DNA from: Pseudomonas sp. Root562
Lineage (GTDB): Bacteria; Pseudomonadota; Gammaproteobacteria; Pseudomonadales; Pseudomonadaceae
Assembly: GCF_001427125.1 (NCBI RefSeq)
Contig: NZ_LMGK01000004.1
Span: 1 to 64,000 of the forward strand
Length of the DNA: 64,000 nucleotides
Direction of reading: 5' to 3'
Of this stretch, positions 34,699 to 43,900 are shown piece by piece. Within the stretch, counting starts at the first letter, position 1. Each line of letters opens with the position of its first letter. Position numbers and translations under genes: made by a program. A model generated the notes under the pieces. That model did no database searches. It was given only the letters and a program-made list of their open reading frames with translations, and was not told where the DNA came from.

Positions 34699-35599
34699 AA
34701 AATTCAGCCCCCACGCAGAGAATCAGCAGCCATAACCATACGCCGCGCTGGACCAATTGCCAGCCACGGTCGATGGAGTCCGCGTCCGCCGGCGCACCTT
34801 CGCCCAGTTGCGGACGCTCATGCAGTTCGCCGTGATAAATCGCCGGCCCGCCCAATTCGACGCCCAGCGCGCCGGCCCCCGCCGCCATCACCGGACCCGC
34901 ATTCGGGCTGTCCCAGGTTGGTCCCTGGGTACGCCAGCATTTCCAGGCCAGTCGGGTTTTGCCGAGCAGCGCGTAGGTCATCGCCACCAGACGCGCAGGA
35001 ATGTAATTGAGGATGTCATCGATCTTTGCCGCGGCCCATCCGAAACGCTCGAAGCGTTCGTTGCGATAACCCCACATCGCATCCAGCGTATTGCTCAAAC
35101 GGTAGAGCACTACGCCCGGCGCACCGGCCACGGCGAACCAGAACAAGGCGGCGAACACCGCGTCGCTGCCGTTCTCCAGTACCGATTCGGTGGCGGCACG
35201 GGCGACTTCGGTTTTGTCCAGCTCACTGGTTTTGCGGCTCACCAGATAACTCACGCGTTTGCGTGCTTCTTCAAGATCATCGCTGCGCAGGGCTTTTGCT
35301 ACAGGTTCGACGTGCTCACCGAGGCTGCGCATGCCGAGGGCGCAATACAGCGCGAGAATCTCGACGATCCAGCCGACATAAGGCGCCCAGGAAAAGGCCG
35401 TGGCCAACAATGTCAGCGGCAACACGGCGATCACCCACGCCGTCACGCCATGGCTGCGCCAGCCACGGCCACCGCCATTGAAACGTTGCTCGATGCGCTC
35501 GGCAAAACGGCCGAACGCCACCAGCGGATGCCAGCGTTTGGGTTCGCCCAGCAGCGCATCCAGCGCCACTGCGGCGACACTCAATAACGCCACACTCAT
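34691..35599 (-). CDS. cobD: Adenosylcobinamide-phosphate synthase (CbiB/CobD)
   Basis: A 302-residue membrane protein. The true start is the ATG at 35599 (after GGGAGTGAG); in-frame codons further upstream belong to bluB territory. Family motifs: [90 protein letters not shown]. It attaches aminopropanol phosphate to adenosylcobyric acid. It overlaps bluB by ATGA at its start and the cobC gene at its end (8 nt). Confidence 0.94.
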   Translation of the reverse strand: MSVALLSVAAVALDALLGEPKRWHPLVAFGRFAERIEQRFNGGGRGWRSHGVTAWVIAVLPLTLLATAFSWAPYVGWIVEILALYCALGMRSLGEHVEPVAKALRSDDLEEARKRVSYLVSRKTSELDKTEVARAATESVLENGSDAVFAALFWFAVAGAPGVVLYRLSNTLDAMWGYRNERFERFGWAAAKIDDILNYIPARLVAMTYALLGKTRLAWKCWRTQGPTWDSPNAGPVMAAGAGALGVELGGPAIYHGELHERPQLGEGAPADADSIDRGWQLVQRGVWLWLLILCVGAEFYA

Positions 35600-36246
35600 T
35601 GACTCACTCCCCAATAATTTTCGTACAACATTTCGCTTAGCGGACGTTCCTGCGCCCAGCCTTCGAGCACCAGCATCGGCGCCGGATAGAACGCCCTGAC
35701 CGGCCCCAGGCACAGGATCGCCAACGGCTTGGCACCGGCGGGCAAGCCCAGCAGGTCGGCGAGCGCCTGCGGTTCGAACAATGAAACCCAGCCCATGCCC
35801 AATCCTTCGGCACGGGACGCCAGCCACAGGTTCTGGATCGCGCAGGACAACGACGCCAGGTCCATTTCCGGCAAGGTGCGGCGACCGAAGATGTGCCGCT
35901 CGCGGCCATCCATCAGTGCGGCCACCAGCACTTCGGCACACTCGTTGATGCCTTCGACCTTGAGCTGCATGAACTCGTCGGTGCGCTCACCGAGAGCCTC
36001 GGCGGTACGCACACGTTCGTCTTCCACCAGTCGCTGGATCTTGCCGCGCAAATCTCGATCGCTGATGCGGATGAAACGCCAGGGCTGCATCAGGCCGACA
36101 CTGGGCGCCTGATGCGCGGCTTCGAGCAGACGCCGAAGCAATTCGGGTTCGACAGTACCGCCGCTGAAGTGGCGCATGTCGCGGCGTTCGGCGATGGCGC
36201 GATAAACCGCTTCGCGTTCGACGTCGGAAAAGGCGTTGTCGGTCAT
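35596..36246 (-). CDS. bluB: 5,6-dimethylbenzimidazole synthase
   Basis: A 216-residue nitroreductase-fold flavoenzyme. [39 protein letters not shown] is the FMN-binding start, and [16 protein letters not shown] and [18 protein letters not shown] are BluB-specific segments. BluB cleaves reduced FMN with oxygen to release dimethylbenzimidazole, the lower ligand activated by CobT. The presence of bluB shows the oxygen-dependent route to the base. Start and stop overlap both neighbours by ATGA. Confidence 0.95.
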   Translation of the reverse strand: MTDNAFSDVEREAVYRAIAERRDMRHFSGGTVEPELLRRLLEAAHQAPSVGLMQPWRFIRISDRDLRGKIQRLVEDERVRTAEALGERTDEFMQLKVEGINECAEVLVAALMDGRERHIFGRRTLPEMDLASLSCAIQNLWLASRAEGLGMGWVSLFEPQALADLLGLPAGAKPLAILCLGPVRAFYPAPMLVLEGWAQERPLSEMLYENYWGVSQ

Positions 36247-37658
36247 GGCCTCTTCGCTGGCAAGCCAGCTCCCACAGGGAATTGCATTTTTCCAGGTATC
36301 ACACCGCTCACTGTGGGGGCTGATTTGTCGGGTCGCCGCATCGCAGCGATAGCGGTTTCAAGGTCAGGCGCAAACAATGCGGCGACTGCCGATGGGTTGG
36401 ACGGAAAATAAAAATGCACATACGACGCTGTCATCCGCCCCTCGCGGAAAACCGCCTCCGCCCCGCGCCCGCCGTTAGGGCTCAGGCCACGGGCAATCGG
36501 CGTCAAATCGGTGGTCGTCAGCGAGTGGTGATACGTATGTCCACGCAGCGAACCCTCCGGCAACTCGACCGCTTGCAAGGCCAGCGCGGCGAGGCGCTTT
36601 TGCATCACCGCGTCACCGCTGAGCAAACCGACCAGCTCGGCGCGCGTGCCTTCGACGTCGGTCAACGAATCGAGCAGATAAAGCATGCCGCCACATTCGG
36701 CCAGCAGGGGCTTGCCCGCGGCATGGTGCGCGCGGATGGCGTTCAGCATCGAAGTATTTTGCGCCAATGCCACATGGTGCAATTCCGGATAACCACCGGG
36801 CAGATACAGGCTGTCGGCCTGCGGCAAATCGGCATCGCGAATCGGCGAGAAAAACCGCAACTCGGCACCCATCGCCCGCAACAGATCGAGGCTGGCACCA
36901 TAGGTAAAGGCAAAGGCTTCGTCCCGGGCCACGGCAATCCGCACACCGGCCAACAACGGTTCGGCCGCGATCAGGTCGGGCGCCGCGAATTCCACGGCCG
37001 GCGGCAACGCCACTTCGCAACTGCTGGCCAGGGCATCGGCGGCAGCATCCAGACGCACATCGAGATCATTCAACTCGCTGGCCTGTACCAGCCCCAGGTG
37101 CCGACTCGGCAATTCGATCCCGGTTTCCCGGGACAAGGCGCCGTACCAGCGCAAGCCTTCGGTCAGGCTGCCTTCGAGCAATTGCGCGTGACGCAGGGTG
37201 CCGACACGATTGGCCAGAACCCCGGCAAACGGCAAGTCCGCCTGATAGCGCGCCAGCCCGAGGGCCAGCGCACCAAAGGTCTGGGCCATGGCGGTGCCGT
37301 CGATCACAGCGAGCACCGGCACACCGAAGTGCCGTGCCAGATCGGCACTCGACGGCGTGCCGTCGAACAACCCCATCACGCCTTCGATCAGGATCAGATC
37401 GGCGTCAGCCGCGGCTTCCCACAACAGCCGACGACTTTCCTGCTCGCCGACCATCCACATGTCCAGTTGATAAACCGGCGCACCGCTGGCGCGCTCGAGA
37501 ATCATCGGGTCGAGAAAGTCCGGGCCGCATTTGAACACCCGCACCTTACGCCCCTGATTGCGATGCAAACGGGCCAGCGCCGCGGTGACCGTGGTCTTGC
37601 CCTGACCGGAGGCCGGCGCGGCAATCAGTACCGCCGGGCATTGACGAGCGCTATTCAT
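36243..37658 (-). CDS. cobB: Cobyrinate a,c-diamide synthase, with REP-derived C-terminus
   Basis: A 471-residue protein from the ATG at 37658. The N-terminal P-loop domain has AAPASGQGKTTVTAALARLHRNQG and FKCGPDFLDP, followed by LILIEGVMGLFDG. The C-terminal amidotransferase domain has LLAECGGMLYLLDSL and the late RGHTYHHS and ASYVHFYFPSNP with the catalytic His. The final 13 or so residues ([14 protein letters not shown]) are encoded by a REP-like sequence (36254-36279), so the native C-terminus has been extended. It amidates side chains a and c of (hydrogeno)byrinate. The stop overlaps bluB. Confidence 0.92.
   Translation of the reverse strand: MNSARQCPAVLIAAPASGQGKTTVTAALARLHRNQGRKVRVFKCGPDFLDPMILERASGAPVYQLDMWMVGEQESRRLLWEAAADADLILIEGVMGLFDGTPSSADLARHFGVPVLAVIDGTAMAQTFGALALGLARYQADLPFAGVLANRVGTLRHAQLLEGSLTEGLRWYGALSRETGIELPSRHLGLVQASELNDLDVRLDAAADALASSCEVALPPAVEFAAPDLIAAEPLLAGVRIAVARDEAFAFTYGASLDLLRAMGAELRFFSPIRDADLPQADSLYLPGGYPELHHVALAQNTSMLNAIRAHHAAGKPLLAECGGMLYLLDSLTDVEGTRAELVGLLSGDAVMQKRLAALALQAVELPEGSLRGHTYHHSLTTTDLTPIARGLSPNGGRGAEAVFREGRMTASYVHFYFPSNPSAVAALFAPDLETAIAAMRRPDKSAPTVSGVIPGKMQFPVGAGLPAKRP
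36254..36279. repeat. REP-like sequence inside the cobB 3' end
   Basis: TCGCTGGCAAGCCAGCTCCC followed by ACAGGG is a Pseudomonas REP half-site. Here it lies in the coding frame and supplies the last residues of CobB ([11 protein letters not shown]). Confidence 0.65.
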
Positions 37659-37668
37659 ACAGGGCGGC

Positions 37669-38280
37669 TCACAGCTCAACGCCTTTTTGCGCTTTGATGC
37701 CGGCCTGGAAGGCGTGTTTGATCATGCCCATTTCGGTGACGGTGTCGGCCAGCTCGATCATCTCAGGCTTGGCGCCGCGACCGGTCACCACCACGTGCTG
37801 CATCGCCGGGCGCGCCTGCAAATCACTGAGCACCTGGTCCAGATCGAGATACCCGTGCTTGAGGGCGATGTTCAGTTCGTCCAGCACCACCAGGCCGATG
37901 GACGGATCACGCAGCAGTTCCTGCGAAACAGCCCAGGCCGCTTCGGCCGCGGCGATATCACGCTGGCGATCCTGGGTTTCCCAGGTGAAGCCCTCGCCCA
38001 TCACATGAAATCGCACCTGCTCGGGAAAACGTCGGAAGAACAATTCTTCGCCGGTGCTGTTACGCCCTTTGATGAACTGCACCACGCCACACTGCATGCC
38101 ATGGCCCATGGATCGCGCAAGCATGCCGAACGCCGAGCTGCTCTTGCCTTTGCCGTTACCGGTCAGCACCAGCAACAGCCCGCATTCATTCGGGGAATTG
38201 GCGATACGTTCGTCGATCACAGCTTTTTTGCGCAGCATGCGCGCCAGATGACGTTCGTCACGATCAGGGGTATCAGTCAT
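37669..38280 (-). CDS. cobO: Cob(I)yrinic acid a,c-diamide adenosyltransferase
   Basis: A 203-residue protein, first gene of the operon, from the ATG at 38280. The P-loop TGNGKGKSS (residues 40-48) is followed by CGVVQFIKGRNSTGEE and VVLDELNIALKHGYLD. VVVTGRGAKPEMIELADTVTEM closes the BtuR/CobA-type fold. It transfers the 5'-deoxyadenosyl group to the corrin cobalt. The start is about 90 bp downstream of a cobalamin riboswitch, so the whole operon should be off when B12 is plentiful. cobB follows after 10 bp. Confidence 0.94.
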   Translation of the reverse strand: MTDTPDRDERHLARMLRKKAVIDERIANSPNECGLLLVLTGNGKGKSSSAFGMLARSMGHGMQCGVVQFIKGRNSTGEELFFRRFPEQVRFHVMGEGFTWETQDRQRDIAAAEAAWAVSQELLRDPSIGLVVLDELNIALKHGYLDLDQVLSDLQARPAMQHVVVTGRGAKPEMIELADTVTEMGMIKHAFQAGIKAQKGVEL

Positions 38281-38370
38281 GGGGGAGCTCTCCGTTGAGG
38301 CATGAATAACGGCGGGCAGGCACAAGAATAGACGGCAAGAAGCCTGGCATCGCCCACCGTGATGCCGCTT

Positions 38371-38580
38371 GGATGAATCAGGCCGGTCTCCGGACTCATG
38401 AGCGGCTTGCGCCTGACTGCGCGCCTTCCCATGTCAGTCGACACAGTGGCTAAAGGCGCAGTCTTTCACTCATTTACCGTTGCGGGGGCAGCGTCGGGAT
38501 TGCGGCTCATCACCCTTGATGCGCTCGCTCACCGACTTCCCTGTTTCACTCTGTCGACCCGAGCCACAGAGCACCTGAAA
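38371..38580 (-). promoter_or_regulatory. Cobalamin (B12) riboswitch
   Basis: Read on the minus strand, the element contains GAAACAGGGAAGTCGGTG near its 5' part, the GCCCCCGCAACGGTAA core, and the B12 box GAGTCCGGAGACCGGCCTGA at its end. A GGCATC / GATGCC hairpin follows at 38345-38366 without a T-run, pointing to translational control of cobO. The exact 5' edge is approximate. Confidence 0.93.
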
Positions 38581-38742
38581 CAAGCCGCGAAGGTTAGAGG
38601 GTTGGGGGTGGAGCGTCAATTGAAGACAGGGCGCACAAGTGAATAACTACCAGCGATCAATAATCTGATGGCGATCTTGTGCCACACTCTCAGCAGTGAT
38701 ATCAAAGAGCCATAACACCACACAATAATAAGGGTGAGCACC

Positions 38743-39327
38743 ATGCAAGGCTTGATCATCAGCAATCCGAAGCTGGAATTCCTGCGACCGGTGCTGGAGC
38801 GCTGGTTTGACTGCATCGATCGCTACAACGCTGTACGCGGCGACAATGAAACGCCCTATTGGCTGGACGAAAAAGCCAACCTAGGCCTGCTCTCCTCCGC
38901 GGCCTGGATGGCCGAGATGATTACCCTCCAGCAATCGCCCACCCGCAAACAGATAGAAGAAGGCGAGCGCAACGGCCGGGCCGACCTGTTCATCGCCACC
39001 ACCGAAACCCGCGCCTGGCTCCAGGCCACTCAGCGCTGGCCACGGGTCAACAATCTGAACCTCGCCCAGGCGCTGCAAGACATCACCAGCGAGGCCAAAC
39101 GCATCAGCTACGCCAGCGACCTGAAGCTTGGCTGCCTGTTCGTGGCGCCGCATAAAACCCAGCATGGCGCCACACCCGAAGAGCTCCAGGACATGGTCGA
39201 CGACCTGCAAAAGGAACACACCTGCGCGGTGGCCTGGTATTTCCCATACGCCTATCGCAAGTTGCACAACGAAGCGGGCCAGTATCATCCCGGCATCGCG
39301 GTGCTGTTCAAGGAGGCTCGCGGCTGA
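38743..39327 (+). CDS. Conserved hypothetical protein
   Basis: A 194-residue soluble, mostly helical protein with no recognised domain. It begins MQGLIISNPKLEFLRPVLERWFDCIDRYNAVRGD; the ATG at 38743 is better spaced from AAGGGTGAG than the GTG at 38734. Trp-rich patches (PYWLDEKANLGLLSSAAWMAEM, CAVAWYFPYAYRKLHNEAGQYHPGIAVL) look conserved. It stands alone, between the cobalamin riboswitch and a lipoprotein gene. The function is unknown. Confidence 0.65.
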   Translation: MQGLIISNPKLEFLRPVLERWFDCIDRYNAVRGDNETPYWLDEKANLGLLSSAAWMAEMITLQQSPTRKQIEEGERNGRADLFIATTETRAWLQATQRWPRVNNLNLAQALQDITSEAKRISYASDLKLGCLFVAPHKTQHGATPEELQDMVDDLQKEHTCAVAWYFPYAYRKLHNEAGQYHPGIAVLFKEARG

Positions 39328-39395
39328 AGCGTTGAACCATCCGGCATCCCGGCTTCTCTATGATTAAATCAAGGCATGCATAGGGAAGATCAGCA

Positions 39396-40709
39396 ATGCG
39401 CAAACCTCAATACGTTCTCGTTATCGCGCTCGCCGGAGGGCTCGTCGCTTGTGGTGAAACCTCCAGACTGCAAGTCTCCGACGGCACCGGCCCGTCACCC
39501 AAGTTGCCCGAACCCAACAAAACACTGTTCCCGACGATGAACATCGCCCCGGCCATTGGCTGGCCGGAGGGCGTAAAACCCGTAGCGGCCAGCGGCACTC
39601 AAGTCGCCGCATTCGCCGATAATCTCGACCATCCACGCTGGCTGTATGTATTGCCCAATGGTGACGTACTGGTCGCTGAAACCAATGCCCCGCCCAAGCC
39701 CGATGACAACAAAGGCGTGAAGGGCTGGATCACCAAGAAAGTCATGGCCCGCGCCGGGGCGGGTGTACCAAGTGCGAATCGCATCACACTGCTCAGAGAC
39801 AAGGACCACGATGGCGTCGCCGAAACCCGCACGGTCTTCCTGGAAAACCTCAATTCGCCCTTCGGCATGACGCTGGTGGGTAACGACCTTTACGTGGCCG
39901 ACACTGATCGCCTGCTGCGCTTCCATTATGAAAACGGCGACACGACGATCAAGTCGCAGCCGATCAAAGTGGTCGACCTGCCCGGCGGCACGCTGAATCA
40001 CCACTGGACCAAAAATGTCATTGCCAGCCGGGACGGCAGCAAGTTGTACGTGACGGTCGGTTCCAACAGTAATGTCGGCGAAAACGGCATGGATCAGGAG
40101 CAAGGACGCGCGGCCATCTGGGAAGTGGACCGCGCCACCGGCAATCACCGGATCTTTGCTTCTGGCCTGCGCAATCCCAATGGCATGGCTTGGGAGCCGC
40201 AAAGCGGGGCGCTGTGGACGGCAGTCAACGAGCGAGATGAAATCGGTAGCGATCTGGTGCCCGATTACATCACTTCCGTGAAGGACGGCGGCTTTTATGG
40301 CTGGCCGTTCAGCTATTACGGCCAGCACGTAGACGTACGCGTCGAACCGCAAAACCCCGATCTGGTCGCCAAGGCCATTGCGCCGGATTACGCCGTCGGC
40401 CCGCACACCGCCTCGCTCGGCCTGACGTTCGCCGAAGGCAACACGTTGCCGGCGCAATTCAAGGAAGGTGCCTTTATCGGTCAGCACGGCTCCTGGAACC
40501 GCAAGCCGCACAGCGGTTACAAAGTGATTTTTGTGCCATTCAACGCTGGCAAGCCAACGGGACAACCGATTGATGTGCTCACCGGTTTCCTCAACGAAGA
40601 TGAGAAAGCCATGGGCCGGCCAGTGGGTGTGGTGATCGATCAGCAAGGAGGCCTGCTGGTGGCCGATGATGTGGGGAACAAGGTTTGGCGGGTGTCTGCG
40701 ACCCAGTAA
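39396..40709 (+). CDS. PQQ-type sugar (sorbosone) dehydrogenase-like lipoprotein
   Basis: A 437-residue protein. The signal peptide ends in the lipobox LVACG (Cys about residue 19), so it is a periplasmic lipoprotein. The body is a six-bladed beta-propeller of the soluble glucose/sorbosone dehydrogenase family: [94 protein letters not shown] and [14 protein letters not shown]. These relatives use PQQ with calcium, but the substrate of this one is unknown. The gene is monocistronic and convergent with the methyltransferase gene. Confidence 0.85.
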   Translation: MRKPQYVLVIALAGGLVACGETSRLQVSDGTGPSPKLPEPNKTLFPTMNIAPAIGWPEGVKPVAASGTQVAAFADNLDHPRWLYVLPNGDVLVAETNAPPKPDDNKGVKGWITKKVMARAGAGVPSANRITLLRDKDHDGVAETRTVFLENLNSPFGMTLVGNDLYVADTDRLLRFHYENGDTTIKSQPIKVVDLPGGTLNHHWTKNVIASRDGSKLYVTVGSNSNVGENGMDQEQGRAAIWEVDRATGNHRIFASGLRNPNGMAWEPQSGALWTAVNERDEIGSDLVPDYITSVKDGGFYGWPFSYYGQHVDVRVEPQNPDLVAKAIAPDYAVGPHTASLGLTFAEGNTLPAQFKEGAFIGQHGSWNRKPHSGYKVIFVPFNAGKPTGQPIDVLTGFLNEDEKAMGRPVGVVIDQQGGLLVADDVGNKVWRVSATQ

Positions 40710-40730
40710 ACGTCCCCAAGCCTGTGATCT

Positions 40731-41384
40731 CTAGCGTTTACGGCAGAGCGTGAGCCCATCCCCCAGCGGCAACAATGACAGATCAACCCTCGCGTCATCC
40801 TTCAACGCTCGATTGAGCGTTTGAATGGCGCGGGTGTCTGCGCTTTCGGGGTTGTCCTCAAGTACCCGGCCGCTCCACAGGGTATTGTCGAATACCGCCA
40901 GCCCGCCAGTACGCAGCAAGCGCAATGCGTGCTCCAGATAGGCTGGGTAGTTCGCCTTGTCGGCATCGATGAAAATCAAATCGAATTCGCCAGGCTGATC
41001 GAGTTTGCCGAGCGTCTCCAGCGCAGGCGCCAGACGCAGATCGATGCGCTTGGCCAGCCCGGCTTCCTGCCAATAGCGACGCGCGATGGCGTTGTAATCC
41101 CCAGGAATGTCACAACAGATCAGTGCCCCGTCTTCAGGCAAGGCTGCAGCCATGCACAGGGCGCTGTATCCGGTGAAGGTGCCGATTTCCAGCACTCGTC
41201 GTGCTCCAGTGAGTTTCACCAGTAACGCGAGGAACTGTCCCTGCTCGGGCGCTACCTGCCAGCGCGCCATCGGCAATGCCTGGGTTTCGTCACGCAAACG
41301 CTTGAGCAGCGGCATCTCGCGCAGGGACACATCGAGCAGATATTGATACAGCGCATCGTCGAGATTAAGCGTGCGAGCAGTCAT
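40731..41384 (-). CDS. Class I SAM-dependent O-methyltransferase
   Basis: A 217-residue protein of the caffeoyl-CoA/catechol O-methyltransferase family. Motifs: VLEIGTFTGYSALCMAAALPEDG (SAM-binding loop, residues 65-87), LICCDIPGDYNAIARRYW, FDLIFIDADKANYPAYLEHALRLLRTGGLAVFDNTLWSGRV (metal- and substrate-binding Asp/Asn). Bacterial members methylate phenolic hydroxyls. The natural substrate is unknown. It is followed on the same strand, with a small gap upstream, by an NlpC/P60 lipoprotein gene. Confidence 0.88.
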   Translation of the reverse strand: MTARTLNLDDALYQYLLDVSLREMPLLKRLRDETQALPMARWQVAPEQGQFLALLVKLTGARRVLEIGTFTGYSALCMAAALPEDGALICCDIPGDYNAIARRYWQEAGLAKRIDLRLAPALETLGKLDQPGEFDLIFIDADKANYPAYLEHALRLLRTGGLAVFDNTLWSGRVLEDNPESADTRAIQTLNRALKDDARVDLSLLPLGDGLTLCRKR

Positions 41385-41402
41385 ATCGACAACCTCAAGC
41401 CA

Positions 41403-41939
41403 TCAGGGATTGCGCGCCAGATGTTCTGGCTGCAGAACGCGCTTGGCACTCAGGTAGGCTTTCTGCCAATACGCTTTGGACAGGCTATCGAGCTTGACCG
41501 TGCCACCCGTGGCGGGCGCATGGACGAAACGGCCTTCGCCCACGTAAATCCCGGCATGGCTGACCTGGGAACCGCCATTGGTGGCAAAGAAGATCAGGTC
41601 ACCGGTCTGCAAACCTTCCTTGCCGACATTGGCCGCCTGCATGGAGATCATCTCGCGCGTGGTGCGCGGCAAGGAAATTCCGGTGACATCACGGTACACA
41701 TAGCCGATCAAGCCACTGCAATCAAAGCCCGAATCCGGCGTGTTGCCGCCCCAGCGATAGGGCGTGCCTACCAGGCCCAACGCGCGAAACAGCACGTCTT
41801 GCGCTTCTGGCGAAAAAGCCTGGGAGGGACCGAATACGATTGGAGCACGAACCACCGGCGCTGGTGGCGGTGTGCGGCTGGCGCAAGCGCTGAGCAGTGC
41901 CGCGATAAAGATGATTGCGAGGCGGGCCGACATCGTCAT
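41403..41939 (-). CDS. NlpC/P60 family peptidoglycan endopeptidase lipoprotein
   Basis: A 178-residue protein. The ATG at 41939 begins a lipoprotein signal peptide with LLSAC (Cys19). The NlpC/P60 domain has the catalytic Cys in DSGFDCSGLIGYVY, His in VSHAGIYVGEGRF and the third polar residue in FVHAPATGG. These enzymes cut D-Glu-meso-DAP or related peptide bonds in the cell wall. A closely related paralogue lies immediately upstream, separated by a terminator, which suggests a local duplication. Confidence 0.9.
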   Translation of the reverse strand: MTMSARLAIIFIAALLSACASRTPPPAPVVRAPIVFGPSQAFSPEAQDVLFRALGLVGTPYRWGGNTPDSGFDCSGLIGYVYRDVTGISLPRTTREMISMQAANVGKEGLQTGDLIFFATNGGSQVSHAGIYVGEGRFVHAPATGGTVKLDSLSKAYWQKAYLSAKRVLQPEHLARNP

Positions 41940-41990
41940 AAGCAAAGCATCCTGATCTGGCTGCGGCTTTTTTCTGCCGGGACGCAGAAA

Positions 41991-42021
41991 AGAAAACCGC
42001 CTGCGCAGTACGCAGGCGGTT
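41991..42021 (-). terminator. Terminator between the two NlpC/P60 genes
   Basis: An 11-bp stem (AACCGCCTGCG / CGCAGGCGGTT) with loop CAGTA is followed on the minus strand by TTTTCTTTT. It lies about 85 bp after the stop of the upstream NlpC/P60 gene. Confidence 0.9.
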
Positions 42022-42104
42022 TGCCATCATTGATTGATCAGAATTCTAGCGCTTATCAGGCAAACTTCAAGTAAGACTTTAAGTTCGCCTTACAAAAAGT
42101 CCGT

Positions 42105-42749
42105 TTACTTGCGTGCGGTGACGATCGGAGCGGCACCGGGGGCCATGGCAAGTGCACGCTTGGCTTCGATGAAGGTCTTGCTCCAGTAGCTGTCGCCCAG
42201 GCTATCGATCCGCACACCACCGCTGCGGCGGCTGCTGGAGTGGATGAACTGGTTGTCCCCCAGATAGATCCCGGCATGGCTGACACGACCACGGCGGCCA
42301 TTGGTTGCGAAGAACAGCAGATCGCCCGGTTCGAGCTTGCTGCGCGAAACCAGTGGCGCGTCAACGTTGATCATTTCACGAGTCGAGCGCGGCAAGTTCA
42401 TGCCGGCCTCTTCACGGAACAGGTAACCGATGAAACCGCTGCAATCGAAACCGGCTTCAGAGGTACCACCAAAACGGTAACGGGTACCGATCAGCGACAT
42501 GCCGCGTTCGAGAATGCTGTCTGCCAGAACCGGCAGCTGGTAGGACTTGCCATCGGCGAAGTTGGCCAGTTCTTTTTCGGTGGCGACTTCTTCTTGATAA
42601 AGAGCTTCCTGATAACGAGCGGAAGCTTGGGCAGTAACAGAGTTTTGAACCTGCTGTTGTTGCTGCTGGGACACCGGAGTATGGGCAGCGCAACCGAACA
42701 ACAGGGTAACGAGTGCGAGGGGCACGAGGGGTGCAAAGCGATTTAGCAT
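42105..42749 (-). CDS. NlpC/P60 family peptidoglycan endopeptidase lipoprotein (paralogue)
   Basis: A 214-residue protein from the ATG at 42749 with lipoprotein signal VTLLFGCAA (Cys20). A Gln-rich linker (SQQQQQQVQ) follows. The catalytic domain has EAGFDCSGFIGYLFREE, VSHAGIYLGDNQFIHS and SRRSGGVRIDSL. The longer spacer between lipid anchor and enzyme (about residues 21-85) distinguishes it from its neighbour. It is expected to hydrolyse wall peptides in the periplasm. No strong Shine-Dalgarno is seen before this start; a start 24 codons upstream is unlikely since it would bury the signal. Confidence 0.88.
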   Translation of the reverse strand: MLNRFAPLVPLALVTLLFGCAAHTPVSQQQQQQVQNSVTAQASARYQEALYQEEVATEKELANFADGKSYQLPVLADSILERGMSLIGTRYRFGGTSEAGFDCSGFIGYLFREEAGMNLPRSTREMINVDAPLVSRSKLEPGDLLFFATNGRRGRVSHAGIYLGDNQFIHSSSRRSGGVRIDSLGDSYWSKTFIEAKRALAMAPGAAPIVTARK

Positions 42750-42976
42750 GGGCACGACCGTGGCTGATAGTTGTAAAGAAGCCGAGACTATGCCCGCTAT
42801 CAACCTCATTTGCAAATTCAATCGAACTTTTTGTGACTTATCGGTTTCTCGTTAACATCTAAGCGCTTAAGCCTATTTTGAATGTTGACGCAGCCTGCAG
42901 CCATGCGGGAAAGCGGATTTTCTGGCGCCTGAAATATGCCAGAAAGCGCTTTAAGCCTTTAATTTAGCGGGTTCAA

Positions 42977-43681
42977 CTACCAACCCAGCGTCTCTTTAAG
43001 GAAGGGAATTGTCAGCTTGCGCTGGGCTTGAAGCGAGGCCTGATCGAGCTGCTCAAGCAGGTCGAAAAGTGCACTCATGCTGCGGGTACCTCGGGTCAGA
43101 ATAAAATGCCCGACCTCGTCGGTCAGGTGCAGGCCGCGACGGGATGCTCGCAGTTGCAGGGCTCGCAATTTGTCTTCGTCGGAGAGCGGGCGCATTTGAA
43201 AGATCAGCGCCAGGGTCAGGCGGGATTTGAGGTCCGCCAGCTTCACCGGCAACTCGCGGGGGGACGTCGATGCCGCAATCAGCAAGCGTCGACCGCTGTC
43301 ACGCAGGCGATTGAACAGATGGAACAGTGCTTCTTCCCAATCCGCCTTGCCGGCTACTGCATGCAAGTCATCCAGGCAGACCAGCTCATACTGTTCAAGG
43401 TTGTCGAGAATTTCGATGCCGCGGTCCATCAACTCGGCCAGCGGCAGATAAACCGCCGGTTCACCCATCTGCTCGAATCGCAGGCATGCGGCCTGCAACA
43501 GATGCGTGCGCCCCACCCCATGCTTGCCCCAGAGATAGATCAGGCTCTCGGTCCAGCCAGCATCGGCTTCGCACAGCCGCTCGACATAGCCGAGTGCAGC
43601 GGCATTGGCGCCTGGGTAGTAGTTGATAAAGGTGGCGTCGTCACGCAGACGCACACCTAGGGGCAGCTGAATCGGTTTCAT
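42977..43681 (-). CDS. hda: DnaA regulatory inactivator Hda
   Basis: A 234-residue AAA+ protein, the DnaA domain III paralogue without DNA-binding domain IV. It opens with MKPIQLPLGVRLRDDATFINYYPGAN, containing the QLPLGV-type clamp-binding sequence. The Walker A is altered (WGKHGVGRTHLLQA); Walker B is LVCLDDLHAV. LIAASTSPRELP and the sensor-2 region TRGTRSMSALFDLLEQLDQ complete the fold. Hda with the loaded beta clamp stimulates ATP hydrolysis by DnaA after initiation. AI-2E permease, DUF2066 and purMN follow nearby, as in other pseudomonads. Confidence 0.95.
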   Translation of the reverse strand: MKPIQLPLGVRLRDDATFINYYPGANAAALGYVERLCEADAGWTESLIYLWGKHGVGRTHLLQAACLRFEQMGEPAVYLPLAELMDRGIEILDNLEQYELVCLDDLHAVAGKADWEEALFHLFNRLRDSGRRLLIAASTSPRELPVKLADLKSRLTLALIFQMRPLSDEDKLRALQLRASRRGLHLTDEVGHFILTRGTRSMSALFDLLEQLDQASLQAQRKLTIPFLKETLGW

Positions 43682-43861
43682 GCTGACTGAACAGTTCCAA
43701 AGGAACCGTTAGTGGCCTCTGTGTAAAGTTTGCGAAGTTTATACCCGTGAAGCCGACCGCACAATGCGACAGACCACAAGCAAAATCAAAGGTTTGCGTT
43801 AGCGCTCTGGTTTTATGACAGTTTCTTTGGCGCTGCGGGCAACAATCCAATGGAAGGTGCA

Positions 43862-43890
43862 GGGCAACCCGGGAGCGACCCGGGCTGCCC
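43862..43890. other. Strong intergenic hairpin after AI-2E permease gene
   Basis: GGGC-AA-CCCGGG pairs with CCCGGG-CT-GCCC around an AGCGA loop. It has no T-run, so intrinsic termination is uncertain. It may protect the 3' end of the permease transcript. Confidence 0.5.
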
Positions 43891-43900
43891 GCGCCTTCCT

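Noticed and set aside
34691..35941. Longer cobD start adding about 114 residues
   Set aside because: The extension lies inside bluB in another frame and has no similarity to the CbiB family; the ATG at 35599 has a good Shine-Dalgarno and the conserved N-terminus.
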